From NCBI RefSeq assembly GCF_020184175.1, contig NC_065533.1, positions 9,260,695 through 9,324,694 on the forward strand: a stretch of DNA of 64,000 bases, in the 5' to 3' direction. The DNA comes from Aphis gossypii. Its lineage: Eukaryota; Arthropoda; Insecta; Hemiptera; Aphididae. Positions 60,108-64,000 of this stretch are shown piece by piece; the stretch's first letter is position 1, and every line of letters begins with the position of its first letter. The position numbers were made by a program, and so were the translations under genes. The notes under the pieces were generated by a model. The model made no database searches. It was not told where the DNA came from and was given only the letters and a program-made list of their open reading frames with translations.

Positions 60108-63100
60108 AAACCTTGCGTGCTATGTACGTGCTATGTATATTCATGGTACGTGCTATGACATAATATTGACAATATTACATGGTTGACGAACAACATTAAT
60201 ACGCACTACCAAGATCTTTAAAGAAGGGATTAGCCAGTGTCGGATGAGGAACTGAAAAAACGGTGCGGGGTAGACCAGCGCGTGACGTAGGCAATAGACC
60301 TCTCAATTGTCTATGGTCGTTGCGTTCAGGGTAACCGGATAAAAAAGCCACCGATAACTACAAAATTACTTGTACATTTTATAATAAATAATAATATAAT
60401 AAAAAAAAAAAATGTGCACAAAAAAACTCACATCGTTGTAAAATCAATACATTCATCACTTCGTTCGAAAAGTTAAAATTTATAATTTAAAAATATAATA
60501 TAAAATAATAAATAATTAAAATACCTAATCGTATTGTGTAAGCAATAGCTGTCAAATATTCGTCTATTGTCCGCTGTGTTAAACCATCACTACATATTTT
60601 ATACAATTTTTCTTTCTTGCATTTTTTTATAAATTTTTTTTTTTTTACTTAGATTAAATCTTTTAAAATTAGGCTCACCAGTCGTTCACAAATTACCTAT
60701 TAATAATTATTAATTTAATAAAATAAAAATGTGCTTATTGAAACATTTTTTAAAATTGTGAAGACAAACAAAAAAGGTTTTCGAAGATAATTGGTGGAAT
60801 TTAATTTAAAATATCGGAAAATGAACTAAAAATACAAAAAAAATTATAAACGTCAAGAAACGCATCATAAAAGTTTTATTAATGAATTCGTTTGTACATA
60901 AACATAATACGTTAAATAAACGAAATTTTATCACGGAAAATATACAAGTATATGTATAAAAAACTAAATGATCTATTTTTAACATTTATTATACTGTTAT
61001 TATACGTATATTAACTATGTATACCTATATGTATTCACCAAAAATATACGTAAATTATACGTGCTATATACGTTTACCGGGTATTAGTAGCGTAATAAAG
61101 AAATTTAGGCCCCCGCAAAAATAAGTAAAAAACAGTAAAAATAGTCCTGTCACACTACATAAACCCATCTTAAATCATGTTGTAGGCATTTAGTATTTAC
61201 ACACAATAAGATTATTATTAAACATTTACCTACCATACGAATACGAACATATTTCGTATTTATATATTATTTACATATTTATTTATTTTATATATTTATA
61301 GTATTTATACCTATACCTAGAGTTTAAAATATTTGGTGTATTAATTTGTTAAATATTGTTATAATACAAAAGTATATAAAAATTATTAAACAATTAAACG
61401 AATACATAAGAGAAAATTTAATAATAAGTAAACATCATTTACAATTAAAAAGTAGATATAAAATAATATTTTGAGAATTAAAAAGACCCATAAAAATTAA
61501 ATACTAAACACTTACTTAACAAAAGAAAATTCTTAAAAATTAAAAAGATTAAACTAAATACCTACGTGAATTTAATGTGAATAAAACAATATTTATACAT
61601 TCTGGTTAAATTTCACTGTCTGTACATCCAGTTCATTAAATTGTCAATTTCACCATAGAATATAACTATTTCACTTAATGGATGCGATATTTACATAAAA
61701 AATTGGTGATTTATTAAATAATTACATAATACAAAATATATTCACATTCGCATAATAGTTTCATTATAATTAAAATATAAGATAAGAATGGCAATATGTA
61801 CATGTTGATTTTGATGTATTAATCCTCCTTTTGAATTATTTTATACTTGTTAATGATGCTTCTAGAATTAAATCATCTTTTTTTAGAATATGAAAAATAA
61901 TCTTTTTCACTAAAATAATTTAATACTTTCAGCTATTATGAGCATTAAAGATATCTTTTACTTCCCGTCAATCTTATTTCATTAAATAATCTAATCAATT
62001 TTTGAAACTTGTAATGTTGATCTTCTAAACAGATCTTTTAGTTCAAATATTTCTTTAAGAATTAAGATTATATCCACGGTAATTTTTAGTTTATCAGTTA
62101 TCTCCAAATTTTCTCCAAGTATTCTCCAAAACGATTTCTAGTTTTAGATTGTTTTAAAATAGAATTACAAGATTACATACTATGAACTTTAAAAAAGTAA
62201 GCATTGTTTTATGATCATTTGAACAGTTACCTGATAAACTTTTCCAAAAAGTAACTAAAACAATTTAATATTAATTGATTATAATTCAGTAGGTACCTAT
62301 TATACAAAAATAGATTTGAAAATCTGAATAATAATTTTCAATATTAATTGCCTTAAGTTTATCTTTGTTCATTTAATTATTTGTTATCATACATGAAAAA
62401 TAAAAATTATTTAAAGAATATTTGGTGAAATCTATTTTTGAATGTATTTAGTCACTCTCAAACCTTCTGGTTATTAACCATGTGGTTATTGTTAAATATT
62501 CTTTCTTAGAAATTTTATGGTCTGTTTTATTTTTTTCAATTACACAATCATTTAATTGTGTTTTTAAGTATATAACCATTATATACAATATGTCATATAA
62601 CTTATGTTAATACTGTTTCAATTATTTTTTGTGTCCTCTGTAAGGAGTTTTCTATTCAGCACATTCAATCATTATTTGAAAACAACTGTGAAATTTATGT
62701 TTTTTGACTATTCTTGAGAGTTGATAATTTTTTGTACTTCCTTAAAGTATTGGATTCCATAATAATTCACTTAAATAAATAATATATTACTTAAGAGATT
62801 TAAATAAATAAATATCAGTTTTGAAATATATGAATTTCCAAATTAATAGAATATACCTATATATATATTTTAATATATACTAATATATACTTACATCTAA
62901 ATTTATTTTATTATAATTATTATATATATATATAAGTACATAACAAAAAAGATTTATTATTAAACCTATACAAATAACATATTTAATGTTTAATGTTTAA
63001 ATTTGATCTATTTTCAATTTTGTGTTTATTTTACATTCCTACTGATCAGTTAGTAATTTATTGTTGTATAAGAAAAATAGTTGTAAATTGTAATACAAAA

Positions 63101-63300
63101 GACAATTTTAAAATATAATTTGCAAATTAATCTGTAATAAATTTAAAATAAATAAATCAGTATCAGTTTTAATCTTAATGGATTTCGAAATAAAAAAAAA
63201 ATTATGTAGGTAATGTATTAATTATATACCTGTACATAATTATTACATAGACAACAAAAAAAATTGGCATTTATGTAAAAATTATAGCCTAAAATATTAA
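60108..63300. other. AT-rich DNA without a supported gene
   Basis: Apart from a GC-richer section to about 60340 there is only AT-rich sequence. I found no exon, RNA gene or clear transposon end on either strand. Confidence 0.45.
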
Positions 63301-63301
63301 G

Positions 63302-63724
63302 ATAATTTTAGATTGTATTTATATGCCTCCTGATGCAATTAATCATTGTTACAAATTATACCAAATGATACCTATCTATTTAAGTCAATATATTATTGAA
63401 AGAATTCACTTTAATTTTACAGAATACTATTTTATAATAACTGGTGATTTTAATTTGAATAATTTTTAATTTAATATTAATTTTAAATTGTTATACATAT
63501 ATTTTTTTAATATAAAGCAGATAAACCGCCCAACAAACTCTAACAGTAGCATTATTTATTGCAATATGAAAAGTGATGATTTAAAAATCACTTTTAATTT
63601 TTTCATAATAAAATACTCTTTGGAATTTATAGTACTAACAATTGATTATCGCCACTCAGCTTTAAATATGTTTGTTAAGTTTACAAATTCAGTATTACAC
63701 CTATTATTATCTTATTATATATAA
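63302..63724 (+). pseudogene. Decayed non-LTR retrotransposon endonuclease fragment
   Basis: The frame from 63302 contains YMPPDA near 63320-63337 and GDFNL at 63443-63457. These match the apurinic-type endonuclease domain of Jockey/RTE-type LINEs, where a Y-x-P-P segment is followed about 40 residues later by GDFN. A stop codon interrupts at 63467-63469, but the same frame stays open to 63724. It later shows IDYRHSALNM, in the place of the usual S/DHxP-L motif. Key residues are altered and no reverse transcriptase follows before 63724, so it is an inactive fragment. Confidence 0.5.
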
Positions 63725-64000
63725 TATTAGTCTGACGTGTAGTTTTGTTAAAATTTCTTATTTCTTTTCTAACATTAATTTTGATTCTAATCTTAATACT
63801 CAGTAGTAATCTAACGTTTAAAGAGTTAATAAAAAAATATATGAGATTATTCATCATACTTTTGCTATACTGAATACTGATCCCTAAAACTAAAATGTAC
63901 AATAACTATTCTCGAATACAGGCTATTGCAAAACTCAAGAACTTAATAAAAAAAATAAATAAATAATATGTACACAAAAAATTTAAATTATATAATTCTC

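Overview
The window looks like nuclear DNA of an aphid or close relative (Hemiptera). It is strongly AT-rich, has frequent TAGGTACCTA-type words, carries short-exon insect genes with canonical GT..AG introns, and is dense in small DNA transposons and decayed retroelements. I assigned the organism from this overall character and from the proteins, not from a search.

Layout: positions 1-16300 hold no gene I can support, only a few CpG-rich patches (about 1240-2030, 8290-8720 and 15010-15150), a decayed dispersed repeat (8745-9420) and a 79-bp hAT-like mini-element (9554-9632). A six-exon tetraspanin gene lies on the plus strand at 16311-21017. A transposon-like element follows (23807-25168), with a partial inverted copy beside it. 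Next comes a minus-strand Ctr9-like gene fragment (25943-29473) whose exons 2-5 are present twice, in an almost perfect 1328-bp tandem duplication. A divergent Elongin C gene (32281-32798, plus) comes next. RPP30, the RNase P/MRP subunit, is on the minus strand in eight exons (40047 down to 33990), with several small transposons in its introns. UFD1, the p97 cofactor, is divergently transcribed on the plus strand (40963-42792).

From about 44960 to 57620 there is a tandem array of a roughly 922-bp unit. A BEL/Pao LTR retrotransposon has inserted into it at about 46553. The retrotransposon keeps gag, protease, reverse transcriptase, RNase H and integrase, with one frameshift between its two long ORFs. 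Its 3' end is lost in a 100-N assembly gap (52758-52857). The last 6 kb hold a CpG-rich patch that may contain a first exon (about 59440-60340), AT-rich sequence, and a decayed non-LTR retrotransposon endonuclease fragment at 63302-63724.

The host genes are ordinary housekeeping functions (membrane scaffolding, Paf1-type transcription elongation, cullin-ligase adaptor, tRNA processing, ubiquitin-dependent extraction) and do not form a pathway cluster. RPP30 and UFD1 share a 0.9-kb divergent promoter region. The most unusual content is the duplicated and truncated Ctr9-like gene, the diverged Elongin C, the nested transposons in RPP30, and the satellite/retrotransposon block. All splice models were built by reading GT/AG sites and checking phase and family similarity from memory; no transcript data were available.
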